Positions 1-9,339 of a DNA stretch of 64,000 bases are shown one piece after another. The notes under the pieces are model-generated. The model had not been told where the DNA came from. It did not search any database and saw only the letters and a program-made list of their open reading frames with translations. Source of the stretch: an uncultured Bacteroidota bacterium (GTDB lineage: Bacteria; Bacteroidota; Bacteroidia; Bacteroidales; WCHB1-69); assembly GCA_902802755.1 (NCBI GenBank), contig CADCNH010000001.1:124001-188000 (forward strand). Reading direction: 5' to 3'. The position numbers were made by a program, and so were the translations under genes. The number at the start of each line of letters is the position of its first letter. The stretch's first letter is position 1.

Positions 1-419
1 CCGGAACGGATCAGATTGTCGGCGATTTCCAAGGCCTGCTCACCATTATCAGGCTGTGATACCAACAAATCAGCAGTGTTTACTCCTAATTTTTCAGCAT
101 AGGAACGGTCAAATGCGTGCTCGGCATCGATGAAGGCAGCAATACCACCCTCTTTCTGCGCCTCAGCAATGGCATGGATGGCCAAAGTGGTCTTACCAGA
201 AGATTCTGGTCCGTAGATTTCAATGATTCTTCCTTTCGGGAGTCCACCGACACCTAATGCCAGGTCCAATGTCAATGAACCAGTATGTATAACGTCAATA
301 TCTTCAACGGGAGTGTCACTCAAACGCATGATGGCTCCCTTGCCAAAGGTCTTCTCCAGTTTTTCCAAAGTAGAATTCAGCACTTTCAGCTTTTCTTCAT
401 TCATTTTTTCTTTGTCCAT
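1..419 (-). CDS. recA: RecA recombinase, N-terminal part (cut by window edge)
   Basis: ATP-dependent strand-exchange protein for homologous recombination and SOS co-protease activity in the cytosol. The 139 visible codons read M-D-K-E-K-M-N from an ATG at 419 and carry the RecA Walker A motif GPESSGKT at about residues 70-77, preceded by the family-typical [13 protein letters not shown]. The text after it ([15 protein letters not shown]) is the conserved RecA core. The C-terminal two thirds lie beyond base 1. A Bacteroidetes-type promoter lies about 30 bases upstream, so the gene appears to have its own start rather than relying on the secreted-protein gene behind it. Confidence 0.97.
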   Translation of the reverse strand, partial: MDKEKMNEEKLKVLNSTLEKLEKTFGKGAIMRLSDTPVEDIDVIHTGSLTLDLALGVGGLPKGRIIEIYGPESSGKTTLAIHAIAEAQKEGGIAAFIDAEHAFDRSYAEKLGVNTADLLVSQPDNGEQALEIADNLIRS

Positions 420-449
420 AAACAAATTTTTTCAAGGTTAAACAAACTA

Positions 450-477
450 CAAAAATACAATTTTTTTTAATATCAAA
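450..477 (-). promoter_or_regulatory. recA promoter (TAnnTTTG type)
   Basis: Read on the minus strand, TATTTTTG (450-457) matches the Bacteroidetes -7 box TAnnTTTG, and TTTG (474-477) sits at the right distance for the -33 element. The expected transcript start gives a leader of roughly 25 bases before the recA ATG. Confidence 0.6.
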
Positions 478-480
478 AGC

Positions 481-517
481 AAAGGATATGGATTATTTTT
501 GCCAATCCATACCCTTT
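481..517 (-). terminator. Hairpin, likely terminator after the FG-GAP gene
   Basis: AAAGGATATGGATT (481-494) pairs with AATCCATACCCTTT (504-517) with a single mismatch, around a 9-base loop. It lies about 70 bases past the stop of the FG-GAP gene and before the recA promoter. The T-tract after it on the minus strand is short, so termination strength is uncertain. Confidence 0.5.
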
Positions 518-588
518 GTCATCGAAGTAGGAAAACGCAGGCAAAAATATAAAATTTTTCAATACAAAAATAAATCTTGATAAAAAAT

Positions 589-2844
589 TTATTTTTTTAT
601 AATTTTAAATACCATTGATTTAGTTCCGTTGGAAATCTTCAACAGGTAAAAAGCAGGATTCAAATAACTGATATTGAGCTCGAAGTGGTTATCATTAAAA
701 CTTTTCTCCAGGATTATCCTTCCCGCAGCATCAAAAACTTGTACTTGTATATCCCCTTTGTGCTTTATCTCAATATGGATAATGTCGGATGTGGGATTGG
801 GATAACAATGAATGTCCGCTGTCATATCAACAGGCTCAATGCTGACGGGTATTTCTGGAAGTCCCTCAAAATAGCTCATGCCACCGGCAAAGTTACCTAC
901 AATCATGTCGGGATAGGAGTCTCCATTCAAATTAGCTATAGCCACCCCTATTCTGATGCCTTCTTTGATAGGAAAAAACTGGTTTTCAATATTTTCAGGT
1001 AAAATTTGGTTTTGTAAGGAGAAACTTCCATTCAAATTGTTGTCAATATGGTTATAGCAAAACAGTTTTCCCTGCTCATTTCCGCAAATCAGTCGTGTTT
1101 CATTGTTCAGCCGATAAAAACAGGGTGTGGCAAAGCCGAAATAGGAAAGCTCGTAATCCCGCACGTCAACATCGCCCAAGTTAGGATTCTCCAACTGAAA
1201 ATCAATGTTATTTAAGGAGGAAATGTTTTTGTAATAAGCAATTACACCTCTCCTGTTTCCAATTAGCAAATCCATTTTTCCATCTTGGTCCAGGTCGAAA
1301 AGCTGAGGTGTCGCATAATCGCCCACATCAATATTCAGAAAATTTGCAGTGATTTGGTTGTTTTTCCATAGAATGAGGGTCCCATCGATACAACCGCAAA
1401 TCATTTCGCTTTGTCCATCACCATCCAAATCGGCAAATGCTGGATAGAGGGCTTGTTTGTTCAGTTGGCGCATATTGCCGAAATCGGAATTGACCAGTTG
1501 AAATGAAGGTTCAGCACTTGTTCCGATATTCTCAAAATAGGCAATGGCAGAAGAGTAATATGAATTAAGGAATCCGTTGATATAGGAAGAACTGTCGTAA
1601 TAACCGTAATTGCCGGCGAAAAGATCGAGCAGTTCGTCTCCATTCCAGTCGTAGAAAACGGGATAACATCCCGAACCAAGGTCTATCATATCTTGTTGCA
1701 GATATGAAGTGGTGGTAAGGCAGTGGTTTTGTAGTAAGCTGTCGTACTCATATAGCCATACGCTGTTGGTATTTTGCGATTTGGACAACGAGGGGTCGGC
1801 GGGTGACACCAAAAGCTCTTGTTGTCCGTCCGCATTCAAATCAACAGGTGAGACCAACGGCATTGAATACAGATTTACAGGATTAGCTGCATTCGGGAAA
1901 TCAGTGGTTTGCGATATCATTAAAGCTTCTTGTTGAGTGCCCCCGTTGGTGAGTAGGATCACTTGGGCGAAGTCAATATCTCCCAAAATCAAATCTTCCA
2001 GGCCATCGTGGTTAAAATCCGTCATGGTCATAGTGGAGCCCACATGGCGGGTGTTTTTTTCATTTTTTTCCTGACAGTAGCTGAGCAAGGTGATTTCGTT
2101 ATTGTCAGTGCCTTCTGAAAATTTACCCCAGCATTCATCTTCCAGGCGGAAATCCAACCAGCCGTTAGCGAGATTGTTTTCCACGGCATAGTTTCTTTGA
2201 AGGTGAACATATTTTCCTAATACCCAGAAGTTTAATATATCCAAGTCGCCATCATGGTCCACATCGGCAATCGCTAAATTGTCATCAGGAGAAGCATAAA
2301 TATTACTATAATCAGTATAGTAGAAGGAGGTGAGTTGTTCGGTCACCATGGTGAAAGAAAGTTGCTCCTGCGAATTGTTTTTAAAAACTCTGATTCCCGC
2401 GAGTCCGTATGTGAAAATATCCTTTTTGCCATCGTTGTCATAGTCTTTGAAAATAACCCAGTCATGCAGTTCGGGAAAGTATCTTGTGTATTCGGGGAAG
2501 TAGGTCCACTGCTGACCATCGTGCAAAAAAGGCAGCAATCGATTGCCATGTTTCTCAAAAGCCACTATGTCATCCGCACCGTCAAGGTTGAGATCAAAGG
2601 CAAAGAAAGCAATGCTGTTCATTCCGCCGGCCCAAGCTAATGACAGGGTGTCATTGCCATTCAGCACAAAGATGTTCTGATTACGTTGAAAACTGGGGAT
2701 AAGGGAATTTTGGGCGGAAGCGGAACCAATTGAAAATTGACAGTTGACAGTTGACAGTTGAGAAAAAATGAAAAATTGCAGATTGAAAAGGAAAAGCAGA
2801 ATGGATCTCAGATACAACCCCCGAAATAACAATCCACTTTTCAC
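589..2844 (-). CDS. Secreted FG-GAP/VCBS repeat protein with T9SS sorting domain
   Basis: Predicted extracellular or cell-surface protein of 751 aa. After an N-terminal signal sequence (cleavage probably after SASAQ, near residue 45) come about nine FG-GAP-like calcium-binding repeats of the form D-x-(D/N)-x-D-G-x-x-D, for example DLNLDGADD, DVDHDGDLD and DLDQDGKMD, expected to form a beta-propeller. The last ~75 residues (YPNPTSD, then FDAAGR, ending FKIIKK) are a type A T9SS C-terminal sorting domain, so export through the outer membrane is expected. The start is GTG. Part of the signal peptide (LSTVNCQFSI) is encoded by a copy of the intergenic TTGACAG-type repeat, which is odd. The ligand is unknown. 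Confidence 0.85.
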   Translation of the reverse strand: MKSGLLFRGLYLRSILLFLFNLQFFIFSQLSTVNCQFSIGSASAQNSLIPSFQRNQNIFVLNGNDTLSLAWAGGMNSIAFFAFDLNLDGADDIVAFEKHGNRLLPFLHDGQQWTYFPEYTRYFPELHDWVIFKDYDNDGKKDIFTYGLAGIRVFKNNSQEQLSFTMVTEQLTSFYYTDYSNIYASPDDNLAIADVDHDGDLDILNFWVLGKYVHLQRNYAVENNLANGWLDFRLEDECWGKFSEGTDNNEITLLSYCQEKNEKNTRHVGSTMTMTDFNHDGLEDLILGDIDFAQVILLTNGGTQQEALMISQTTDFPNAANPVNLYSMPLVSPVDLNADGQQELLVSPADPSLSKSQNTNSVWLYEYDSLLQNHCLTTTSYLQQDMIDLGSGCYPVFYDWNGDELLDLFAGNYGYYDSSSYINGFLNSYYSSAIAYFENIGTSAEPSFQLVNSDFGNMRQLNKQALYPAFADLDGDGQSEMICGCIDGTLILWKNNQITANFLNIDVGDYATPQLFDLDQDGKMDLLIGNRRGVIAYYKNISSLNNIDFQLENPNLGDVDVRDYELSYFGFATPCFYRLNNETRLICGNEQGKLFCYNHIDNNLNGSFSLQNQILPENIENQFFPIKEGIRIGVAIANLNGDSYPDMIVGNFAGGMSYFEGLPEIPVSIEPVDMTADIHCYPNPTSDIIHIEIKHKGDIQVQVFDAAGRIILEKSFNDNHFELNISYLNPAFYLLKISNGTKSMVFKIIKK
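2731..2765. repeat. TTGACAG repeat inside a coding sequence
   Basis: Three direct copies of TTGACAG followed by TTGAG, the same word that makes up the intergenic TCAACTGTCAATTATCAA family elsewhere in the window. Here it lies inside the signal-peptide region of the FG-GAP protein, in frame. Confidence 0.7.
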
Positions 2845-2891
2845 AATAAAGTTTATTTTAAAAACAATATTCTGACCTATACCATCACCTT

Positions 2892-2927
2892 CTAATTATC
2901 AACTGTCAATTATCAATTGTCAACTGT
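2892..2927. repeat. TCAATTATCAATTGTCAA-type repeat at the M23 gene tail
   Basis: Alternating TCAACTG, TCAATTA and TCAATTG heptamers fill the gap between two minus-strand genes and run up to the TAA stop of the M23 peptidase gene. Confidence 0.75.
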
Positions 2928-3878
2928 TTACTTGACCCGCAATCGTTGTCCTTCGCGGATAAAGTCGCTGCGTAATCCGTTCAGTCTTTTGATGGTGGAC
3001 ACGTAGGTGTGGTATTTTTTTGCGATGGAGCCCAAGGTTTCACCGCGGCGTACTTTGTGGTAAACAGAGCCAGAAGAGGAAGCACTTGCTTTGGCGTCGT
3101 TGGCTTTCTTTTCGGCAATAAGTTCTTTGGAGGAGACCACAAAACCGCTGGTATAGAGCGTATCGACTTTCAGCTTAAAGTTGTCGAAATCAATAATTTT
3201 TGTTGGGTTGAAGTCATAGCCGAGGTAACGGGTTTCGAAATGGAGGTGTGGACCGGTGGAGCGTCCGGTGCTGCCTCCCAAGGCGATGGTGTCGCCTGCA
3301 TGAACCATTTGTCCAGGGTTGACCAAACGTTGGGAGAGATGGCCATAATAGGTCTCCAGCTTATTGTGGTGGCGGATGACAATGAGTTGTCCGTATCCAC
3401 CGGCATTAGGTTTGGAAATACGTACCATGCCGTCGAAGGCTGCCACAACAGGCGTGCCCATCGGATAGGCCAAATCCACTCCGCGGTGCATTCTGCGGCG
3501 GCGCATGCCATATTTGGAGAATATCTTATAGGGAGCGGGATGACAGTATTTGCCTAATACCAAGGTATCTGCCTTTGCCGAGGTATGGTGGATGTAGTGG
3601 ACAGCGGCGATGTTGAAATCCTCGTATGTGCCGTAGCCCGGCATCCATTTGAGGTAGAGGAACAAAACGGGGTCGACATTTTTGTCGATTTTATCGTAGT
3701 AACTCATTTCAACACTATCCATCATGATGCCGATGGTGTCGAAAACCATTTCCTCATCCATATAGGGCACACCGTTGTAGGTGTTGAAATTCAACGAATT
3801 GTCATTCTGCCCGAATCCCAAGACGGGAAGGCAAAGCAAAAAAGTGCAAAGTATAAACAGATGAAATTTTATTTTCAT
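2928..3878 (-). CDS. M23-family metalloendopeptidase with LysM domain
   Basis: Predicted exported peptidoglycan endopeptidase, 316 aa. An N-terminal signal peptide (cleavage near GFGQ, residue 24) is followed by an M23/LytM domain with the zinc and catalytic residues H121-x3-D125, H170 and H201-L-H203. A C-terminal LysM domain (about 271-316, from YHKVRRGETLGSIAKKYH) would bind glycan strands. M23 enzymes cut peptide cross-links of murein. All metal ligands are present, so it should be active rather than an EnvC/NlpD-type activator. The ATG at 3878 is followed by a good signal peptide. Confidence 0.92.
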   Translation of the reverse strand: MKIKFHLFILCTFLLCLPVLGFGQNDNSLNFNTYNGVPYMDEEMVFDTIGIMMDSVEMSYYDKIDKNVDPVLFLYLKWMPGYGTYEDFNIAAVHYIHHTSAKADTLVLGKYCHPAPYKIFSKYGMRRRRMHRGVDLAYPMGTPVVAAFDGMVRISKPNAGGYGQLIVIRHHNKLETYYGHLSQRLVNPGQMVHAGDTIALGGSTGRSTGPHLHFETRYLGYDFNPTKIIDFDNFKLKVDTLYTSGFVVSSKELIAEKKANDAKASASSSGSVYHKVRRGETLGSIAKKYHTYVSTIKRLNGLRSDFIREGQRLRVK

Positions 3879-3911
3879 ATAAAACAGTGATAATTAATAA
3901 GAAGGAAGAGA

Positions 3912-4157
3912 TTACGGATTGTATCTCTTACGCGGTTTTTGTTTTTTGATGTAGTAGGTGGTAGAGGTGGAAGTAGTCGTGTTCCATCTGGGTTGTTTTA
4001 CCCTCACATCCTTGTAGGCGGAGCGTTTGTGTTCGGTTTGGCCGTATTTTTTTGAAGAGGAACAGGACGGTAAGCAAAGGGCTATAACTGCTACAAAGGC
4101 AAGTAACAGGAAAAAGGAATAGCCGAATTTATAGGGTGATAATCTGTCTTTTTTCAT
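3912..4157 (-). CDS. Small basic lipoprotein, unknown function
   Basis: An 81-aa protein starting M-K-K-D-R-L. One hydrophobic stretch (YSFFLLLAFVAVIALCLP) ends in a lipobox-like LPSC, so it is probably a lipoprotein. The mature part is short, Lys/Arg-rich and has a Ser/Thr run (NTTTSTSTTYY). An upstream in-frame start at 4187 is possible, but a promoter -7 box at 4177-4184 would then lie inside the gene, so 4157 is preferred. No family recognised. Confidence 0.65.
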   Translation of the reverse strand: MKKDRLSPYKFGYSFFLLLAFVAVIALCLPSCSSSKKYGQTEHKRSAYKDVRVKQPRWNTTTSTSTTYYIKKQKPRKRYNP

Positions 4158-4176
4158 ACAGCGCAATTTTGAACTG

Positions 4177-4184
4177 CAAAGGTA
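4177..4184 (-). promoter_or_regulatory. Promoter -7 box of the small lipoprotein gene
   Basis: Minus-strand TACCTTTG, followed by CA, ends 19 bases before the ATG at 4157. It decides the start of that gene. Confidence 0.6.
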
Positions 4185-4254
4185 CAAAAAATTATCCGAA
4201 CAGAGGGTGTTTTTACGTCAAAAAATCTATTAGAAGTCAGTAAAATATTTGTTT

Positions 4255-5238
4255 TCAGTTGTTTGTGTCGATGGGGTTATACACTTCGGTTTGGTATTGT
4301 CCTTGGTTGTCGGAAATAAAAATGCAGGTCAATTCTGGGTGATCTGCCAAAAATCTTTTTGTTTTTTCTTTTCCCATCACCATGAAAGCGGTAGCGTAGG
4401 CGTCAGCCATCACACATTGGTCAGTTATCACAGTTACACTCAGCAGGTTGCTTTTTTCAGGGCGACCGGTTTTCGGGTTGATGATATGGGTAAAGCGTTG
4501 TCCGTTTTCCTCAAAATAATTGCGGTAGTTGCCGGAAGTGGCTACCGCGCGGTCACGCAGGTGGAAACTCTCCTCGGCACGCATTTCTCCGTCACGGGTG
4601 CGTGTAGGTGTTTGCAAACCGATGTTCCATTCTTGATCATGGTATTTTTTGCCTTTTGCCACGATTTCACCGCCAATATCTATTACACAGTCCTTATATC
4701 CTTGCGCCACCATGTAATCCGCTACTTTATCCACGGCATAGCCTTTAGCTAAAGCATTGAAATTCAGCTGTATATTTGGATTTCTCTTGATAATGGAATT
4801 TCCATCGCAGCATATTTTCCACCAGCCAATCAAGGTCATGACCGAATCAATTTCAGCTTGGGAAATGTCGGCTTTTCGCTCGTCTTTGCCAAAACCCCAT
4901 AAGTTCACCAGTGGTCCTATGGTGATGTCCAAAGCCCCATCAGTTTCTTTTGCAATCTGAAGTGCAATTTTAAAAACTTCAACAAAATCATTGTTTAATA
5001 TAACTTCTCGGTTATCATTTATTTTAGAAGTGATAGAAGTGGGGTTGAAAATGGAAAAAGTTTCGTCAACAGACTTCAAAATGGAATCGACTCCAAGTTG
5101 AAGTTTTGGATTTTCCTTGCCTTTGTAAGTGATGGCATAGTAAGTACCTAAGGCGCCACCTTCCATCTTTTGGAATTGTAAATCGCTGCAAGAGATTAAC
5201 AATAATGCTGCGAAAATGAGTATGCCAAATTTTTTCAT
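4255..5238 (-). CDS. apbE: FAD:protein FMN transferase (ApbE), lipoprotein
   Basis: Transfers FMN from FAD to a Thr of target proteins such as NqrB/NqrC or RnfD/RnfG, on the periplasmic side. The 327-aa product starts M-K-K-F-G-I-L with a lipobox LLISC, then shows ApbE hallmarks: NFNALAKGYAVDKVADYM, VIDIGGEI, ATSGNYRNYF, THIINPKTGRP and the C-terminal ADAYATAFMVMG. The longer in-frame start at 5289 would place the -7 box (5277-5284) inside the gene, so 5238 is chosen. No Nqr or Rnf genes lie nearby, so the target is encoded elsewhere. Confidence 0.93.
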   Translation of the reverse strand: MKKFGILIFAALLLISCSDLQFQKMEGGALGTYYAITYKGKENPKLQLGVDSILKSVDETFSIFNPTSITSKINDNREVILNNDFVEVFKIALQIAKETDGALDITIGPLVNLWGFGKDERKADISQAEIDSVMTLIGWWKICCDGNSIIKRNPNIQLNFNALAKGYAVDKVADYMVAQGYKDCVIDIGGEIVAKGKKYHDQEWNIGLQTPTRTRDGEMRAEESFHLRDRAVATSGNYRNYFEENGQRFTHIINPKTGRPEKSNLLSVTVITDQCVMADAYATAFMVMGKEKTKRFLADHPELTCIFISDNQGQYQTEVYNPIDTNN

Positions 5239-5276
5239 AGTGATTTTTTGAGTAATTCCGTCTGGAAAAATTTTGG

Positions 5277-5284
5277 CAAAATTA
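5277..5284 (-). promoter_or_regulatory. apbE promoter -7 box
   Basis: Minus-strand TAATTTTG followed by CC, 38 bases before the apbE ATG. Confidence 0.5.
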
Positions 5285-5354
5285 CACAAAAAAAGGAAAA
5301 AACAGGCTTATATCGGTGTGAAAAATAATCGAAATAAATAAATGAATTTAGCGG

Positions 5355-5381
5355 TTTGAATCAAAAAAAATATTAACTTTG
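5355..5381 (+). promoter_or_regulatory. Promoter of the OmpA/TPR lipoprotein gene
   Basis: TAACTTTG (5374-5381), followed by CA, with TTTG (5355-5358) as the -33 element. It is divergent from the apbE promoter and gives a leader of roughly 30 bases. Confidence 0.65.
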
Positions 5382-5419
5382 CAGGATAAAAGAGAAAAAA
5401 TCAATAATTCAATATCATT

Positions 5420-7255
5420 ATGAAAAATAGGAATTTAGCATTAGTGTTGACGCTTTCAGCCTTGTTATTAGTGGGCTGTGGCTTGCAAAAAATGGTGAAA
5501 CGTTATCCGGAAGTGTCCATCACTTTGGACAATCCTGATTTGGAAAACAAAGGAGGAAAGGTAGATTATACCATCAAAGGTACTGTTCCTCCGAAATACA
5601 TGAAGAAAAAAGCTGTGGTGACGGTTCAGCCTACTATAAAGTCGGCTACCGGTGAAGTGTTGGGCACTTTGCCAGCTATTACCTTGGCTGGAGAAAAGGC
5701 AAAAGTGGACGGAGCCACTGTTATTCCTTACAAAGCTGGTGGAAAATTCACGAAAAGTGGCACAATCGATTTTAATGATGAAATGGAGGATAGCGAGATT
5801 TATGCCGTGACCAATGCCGCACTCAAAAAGAAAAGCCAGAAATTGGATCCGGACCGTCTGTTGGGAGATGGTATTGCAAATACCTCTGCATTGATGGATA
5901 TTACTCCTACTTTGTCTGAGGATGTTGAAAACAATAAAGGTACCTATTTCTTGTTCGGTCCTCATGGTTATAAAGCAAATTATGAAAGCGAAACCGCAGA
6001 CATCTATTTTGAGGTGAACAGCTCCTCTGTAAACTGGAATTTACCACTGAATAGAAACAAAGAAGCAAAGCAAGGTATTAAGAATTTGGTAGATTTTCTG
6101 AATCAGGGTGGTAATATCGAAAAAGTTGTCATCTCTGGTTGGGCTTCACCCGAAGGTGAGGAATCCCATAACCAAGGTCTGTCAGAACGCCGTTTCGAGC
6201 AGGGTAAGAAATGGTTCAACGAGCAATACGACAAGTATATCAAACAGTATTGCAAGGATAACAAAATCAATCCCAAGAATTTCCAGAAACCCGAGCTGAG
6301 ATTTGAAAACAATGCCAAAGGCGAAGACTGGGACGGCTTCGAAGCTGCTGTTGAGAAATCTAATATTCCCGAAAGAAACAAGATTCTGAATGTGGTGAGA
6401 TCACAGCCCAACAACAATTTGCGTGAGCAGAGAATCCGTGAAATGACGGATATCTACAATGAAATTGCTGACCAGATTCTGCCCCCGTTGCGTCGTGCCG
6501 AAGTTTCTTTGGTTTACAATAAAAACCAGTATAATGATCAGGAAATCATGAAACTGGCTACCACCAATCCTGAAAAGTTGAATTTGAATGAGAGACTGTA
6601 TGCCGCTTCTTTGGCTCAAAGCAATGCCACCAAAGCGGACATCTATACGGCTATCATGAATGACAGCAAATATGAGAACGACTGGAGAGCTTATAATAAT
6701 CTGGCCGCATTGAAGTTGAATGACTATTATTCAACTGCCAACCAGGAATATTTGGATGAAGCCAACAATCTGCTGAACAAAGCCGCTGCTATTTCTCCGG
6801 ATAATGGTATTATACTGAACAATAAGGCTATCGCTGCTTTCTTCGCTGGCAATCTGAATGATGCTAAACAGCTGTTCAGAGAATCACAAAACGCAGCGGT
6901 TAATCCGGTAAACCAGTCTTATAACAATGGTATGTTCAAAATTATGGAAGGTGACTTCGACGGTGCAGCCCAGGCCTTGGCTAACACTACCTGCGACTAC
7001 AATACTGCATTGTCACAGATTCTGAAAAAGGACTATACCGCTGCCAAAGCCACGTTAGATTGCGTGACCAGTACAGATGCTAAAGTTTATTATCTGAGAG
7101 CTGTTTTGGCAGCCCGTACGGCTGACGAGTTCAACTTGTACAAGAACCTGGGTGCGGCAATCGACAAAGATTCCAAGTACAAGAGAAAAGCAAAACGTGA
7201 TGCTAACTTCAAGAAATACAAAAAGACAACCGAATTCCAGAATTTGGTGAAGTAA
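5420..7255 (+). CDS. OmpA-like lipoprotein with TPR repeats
   Basis: Envelope lipoprotein of 611 aa (lipobox LLLVGC, Cys20). Residues about 25-180 are a beta-rich region of no known family to me. About 195-290 resemble an OmpA peptidoglycan-binding domain (IYFEVNSSSVNWN, then VVISGWASPEGEESHNQGLSERR), which carries the usual glycan-anchor arginines. About 390-560 are alpha-helical TPR-like repeats (ALKLNDYY, LNKAAAISPDNGIILNNKA). Proteins with OmpA plus TPR parts often anchor envelope complexes to murein; a specific partner cannot be read here. It is a monocistronic unit ended by a bidirectional terminator. Confidence 0.8.
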   Translation: MKNRNLALVLTLSALLLVGCGLQKMVKRYPEVSITLDNPDLENKGGKVDYTIKGTVPPKYMKKKAVVTVQPTIKSATGEVLGTLPAITLAGEKAKVDGATVIPYKAGGKFTKSGTIDFNDEMEDSEIYAVTNAALKKKSQKLDPDRLLGDGIANTSALMDITPTLSEDVENNKGTYFLFGPHGYKANYESETADIYFEVNSSSVNWNLPLNRNKEAKQGIKNLVDFLNQGGNIEKVVISGWASPEGEESHNQGLSERRFEQGKKWFNEQYDKYIKQYCKDNKINPKNFQKPELRFENNAKGEDWDGFEAAVEKSNIPERNKILNVVRSQPNNNLREQRIREMTDIYNEIADQILPPLRRAEVSLVYNKNQYNDQEIMKLATTNPEKLNLNERLYAASLAQSNATKADIYTAIMNDSKYENDWRAYNNLAALKLNDYYSTANQEYLDEANNLLNKAAAISPDNGIILNNKAIAAFFAGNLNDAKQLFRESQNAAVNPVNQSYNNGMFKIMEGDFDGAAQALANTTCDYNTALSQILKKDYTAAKATLDCVTSTDAKVYYLRAVLAARTADEFNLYKNLGAAIDKDSKYKRKAKRDANFKKYKKTTEFQNLVK

Positions 7256-7260
7256 TAAAA

Positions 7261-7288
7261 AAAGCCCCTGCTTTTTTGCAGGGGCTTT
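7261..7288. terminator. Bidirectional rho-independent terminator
   Basis: Perfect 11-bp stem AAAGCCCCTGC / GCAGGGGCTTT around TTTTTT, with A and T tracts on both sides. It separates the convergent OmpA/TPR gene (+) and uvrB (-), whose stops lie within a few bases of it. Confidence 0.92.
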
Positions 7289-7290
7289 TT

Positions 7291-9324
7291 TTATGCTTTT
7301 TGCTTTGCTATAAGTTTTTCAATTTCGAGAATCTCGTCGCGGAGCTTGGCCGCCAACATGAAATCCAGCTCTTTGGTGGCACTTTCCAATTGTTTACGCA
7401 ATTTCTTGGTCTGGGCCTGCAGTTGCTCAATATTGTACATCTTGTAGTCGATGCTTTTTTCTGCGGCCATGAGACTTTCCTCGTTAGCTGGTTTGTACAG
7501 TATCGGGTCAGGGATATCAAAACGTAAGTTCTGCAACTCCTTGGGAATGGCATCTGACTTGATGGCGGTTTTCGGGATGATATGGTGTTTTTCGTTGTAA
7601 GCCAATTGCTTGGCTCTACGGCGCAAAGTCTCATCAATGGTAGCCTGCATCGATTTGGTGACTTTGTCGGCGTAGAAGATTACACGGCCATCCACATGAC
7701 GGGCGGCACGGCCTGCGGTTTGGGTGAGCGAGCGCTCGTTGCGCAAAAAGCCTTCTTTGTCGGCATCCATAATAGCTACCAGGGCCACTTCTGGAAGGTC
7801 GAGTCCTTCTCGCAAAAGGTTCACACCGACCAGCACATCGATGGCACCGGCACGCAAATCCTTGAGAATTTCCACCCGTTCCAAGGTTTCCACATCCGAA
7901 TGGATGTATTTGGAACGGATGCCGATACGTAGCAGGTACAGGTTCAGCTCTTCGGCCATTTTCTTGGTCAAGGTGGTTACCAATACCCGTTGTTTCCGAC
8001 CAACAGTCTTTTCTATTTCGTCGAGTAAGTCATCCACCTGATGCAGCGCCGGGCGCACTTCAATAGGCGGGTCAAGCAAACCCGTGGGACGAACAATCTG
8101 TTCAATAATCACGCCTTCCGACTTGTCCAATTCATACTGGGCGGGGGTGGCACTCACAAAGATAGTTTGTCCGATGAGCGATTCAAACTCATTGAATTTC
8201 AAAGGCCTGTTGTCCAAGGCTGCCGGCAAACGGAAACCATAGTCCACTAAGTTGATTTTACGGGAGCGGTCGCCACCGTACATGGCACCGATCTGGGGTA
8301 CGGTAACATGGCTTTCATCAATCACCAAGATGAAGTCGTCGGGGAAAAAGTCCAAGATGCAAAAAGGCCGTTCGCCAGGTTTGCGGCGGTCGAAATAACG
8401 GGAGTAGTTTTCAATACCAGAGCAGTAACCTAACTCCTTCATCATTTCGATGTCATAATTTACTCGGTCATCCAAACGTTTGGCTTCTAGATGTTTATCG
8501 ATGGAATGAAGATACTGTATTTGTGTTTCAAGGTCTAACTTGATTTCCGCCAACGCATTGTTCATCGAATCTTGCGAGGTCACAAAAATGCTGGCGGGGT
8601 ATATGGTGAGCACACTTAGTTTGTTGAGTTTGTCGCCTGAAACAGGGTCGATTTCGAAAATATCTTCAATCTCATCATCGAAGAAGATAAGGCGGAAAGC
8701 GGTGTCGTTGTAAGGAGGAAATATGTCAACCGTATCGCCTTTCACCCTGAATTTTCCAGGTTCAAGAGCTAATTCCGTGCGGGAGTACAAACCAGCCACA
8801 AAAGCATAGAGCAGCTGGTCGCGGTCCACCACCATGCCTTTGTGGATATTGATGACATTTTGTGCAAAATCATCAGGATTTCCAATACCGTAAATACATG
8901 ATACAGAAGCCACTACAACAATATCCCTTCTTCCCGAAAGCAGGGATGAGGTAGTGTGCATACGGAGTTTATCAATTTCCTGATTAATGGCCAAATCCTT
9001 TTCGATGTATGTGTTGGTAGTGGGGATGTAGGCTTCGGGCTGGTAGTAGTCGTAGTAGGAAACGTAATACTCCACTGCATTTTCCGGAAAAAACTGCTTA
9101 AACTCGCTGTACAGCTGGGCGGCCAAGGTTTTGTTGTGACTGAGGATGAGGGCGGGGCGGTTCACCTCATTGAGCACATTGGCGATGGTGAAGGTTTTGC
9201 CCGAGCCGGTCACGCCCAACAAAGTCTGGGCCTTGTCGCCACGGTTCAAGCCGTCCACCAGTTGTTTGATGGCGTCGGGCTGGTCGCCGGAGGGAGCAAA
9301 GGGAGCATTAAGTTTGAAGTTCAT
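7291..9324 (-). CDS. uvrB: UvrABC excinuclease subunit B
   Basis: Damage-verifying helicase-like subunit of nucleotide excision repair. At 677 aa it is full length. It shows Walker A GVTGSGKT near residue 40, the beta-hairpin region (YVSYYDYYQPEAYIP), the DESH box, motif VI (QTAGRAARHVDGRV) and the C-terminal UVR domain (LDFMLAAKLRDEILEIE) that contacts UvrC. The ATG at 9324 (MNFKLNAPF) fits the family; an in-frame GTG at 9351 would add nine unlikely residues. It lies downstream of the carboxynorspermidine synthase gene, with a GC-rich hairpin between. Confidence 0.97.
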   Translation of the reverse strand: MNFKLNAPFAPSGDQPDAIKQLVDGLNRGDKAQTLLGVTGSGKTFTIANVLNEVNRPALILSHNKTLAAQLYSEFKQFFPENAVEYYVSYYDYYQPEAYIPTTNTYIEKDLAINQEIDKLRMHTTSSLLSGRRDIVVVASVSCIYGIGNPDDFAQNVINIHKGMVVDRDQLLYAFVAGLYSRTELALEPGKFRVKGDTVDIFPPYNDTAFRLIFFDDEIEDIFEIDPVSGDKLNKLSVLTIYPASIFVTSQDSMNNALAEIKLDLETQIQYLHSIDKHLEAKRLDDRVNYDIEMMKELGYCSGIENYSRYFDRRKPGERPFCILDFFPDDFILVIDESHVTVPQIGAMYGGDRSRKINLVDYGFRLPAALDNRPLKFNEFESLIGQTIFVSATPAQYELDKSEGVIIEQIVRPTGLLDPPIEVRPALHQVDDLLDEIEKTVGRKQRVLVTTLTKKMAEELNLYLLRIGIRSKYIHSDVETLERVEILKDLRAGAIDVLVGVNLLREGLDLPEVALVAIMDADKEGFLRNERSLTQTAGRAARHVDGRVIFYADKVTKSMQATIDETLRRRAKQLAYNEKHHIIPKTAIKSDAIPKELQNLRFDIPDPILYKPANEESLMAAEKSIDYKMYNIEQLQAQTKKLRKQLESATKELDFMLAAKLRDEILEIEKLIAKQKA

Positions 9325-9339
9325 CAGGGTATATTTTAC

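Noticed and set aside
2845..2891. Promoter for the FG-GAP gene
   Set aside because: No TAnnTTTG box at a suitable distance was found; the gene may be transcribed from the M23 gene upstream.
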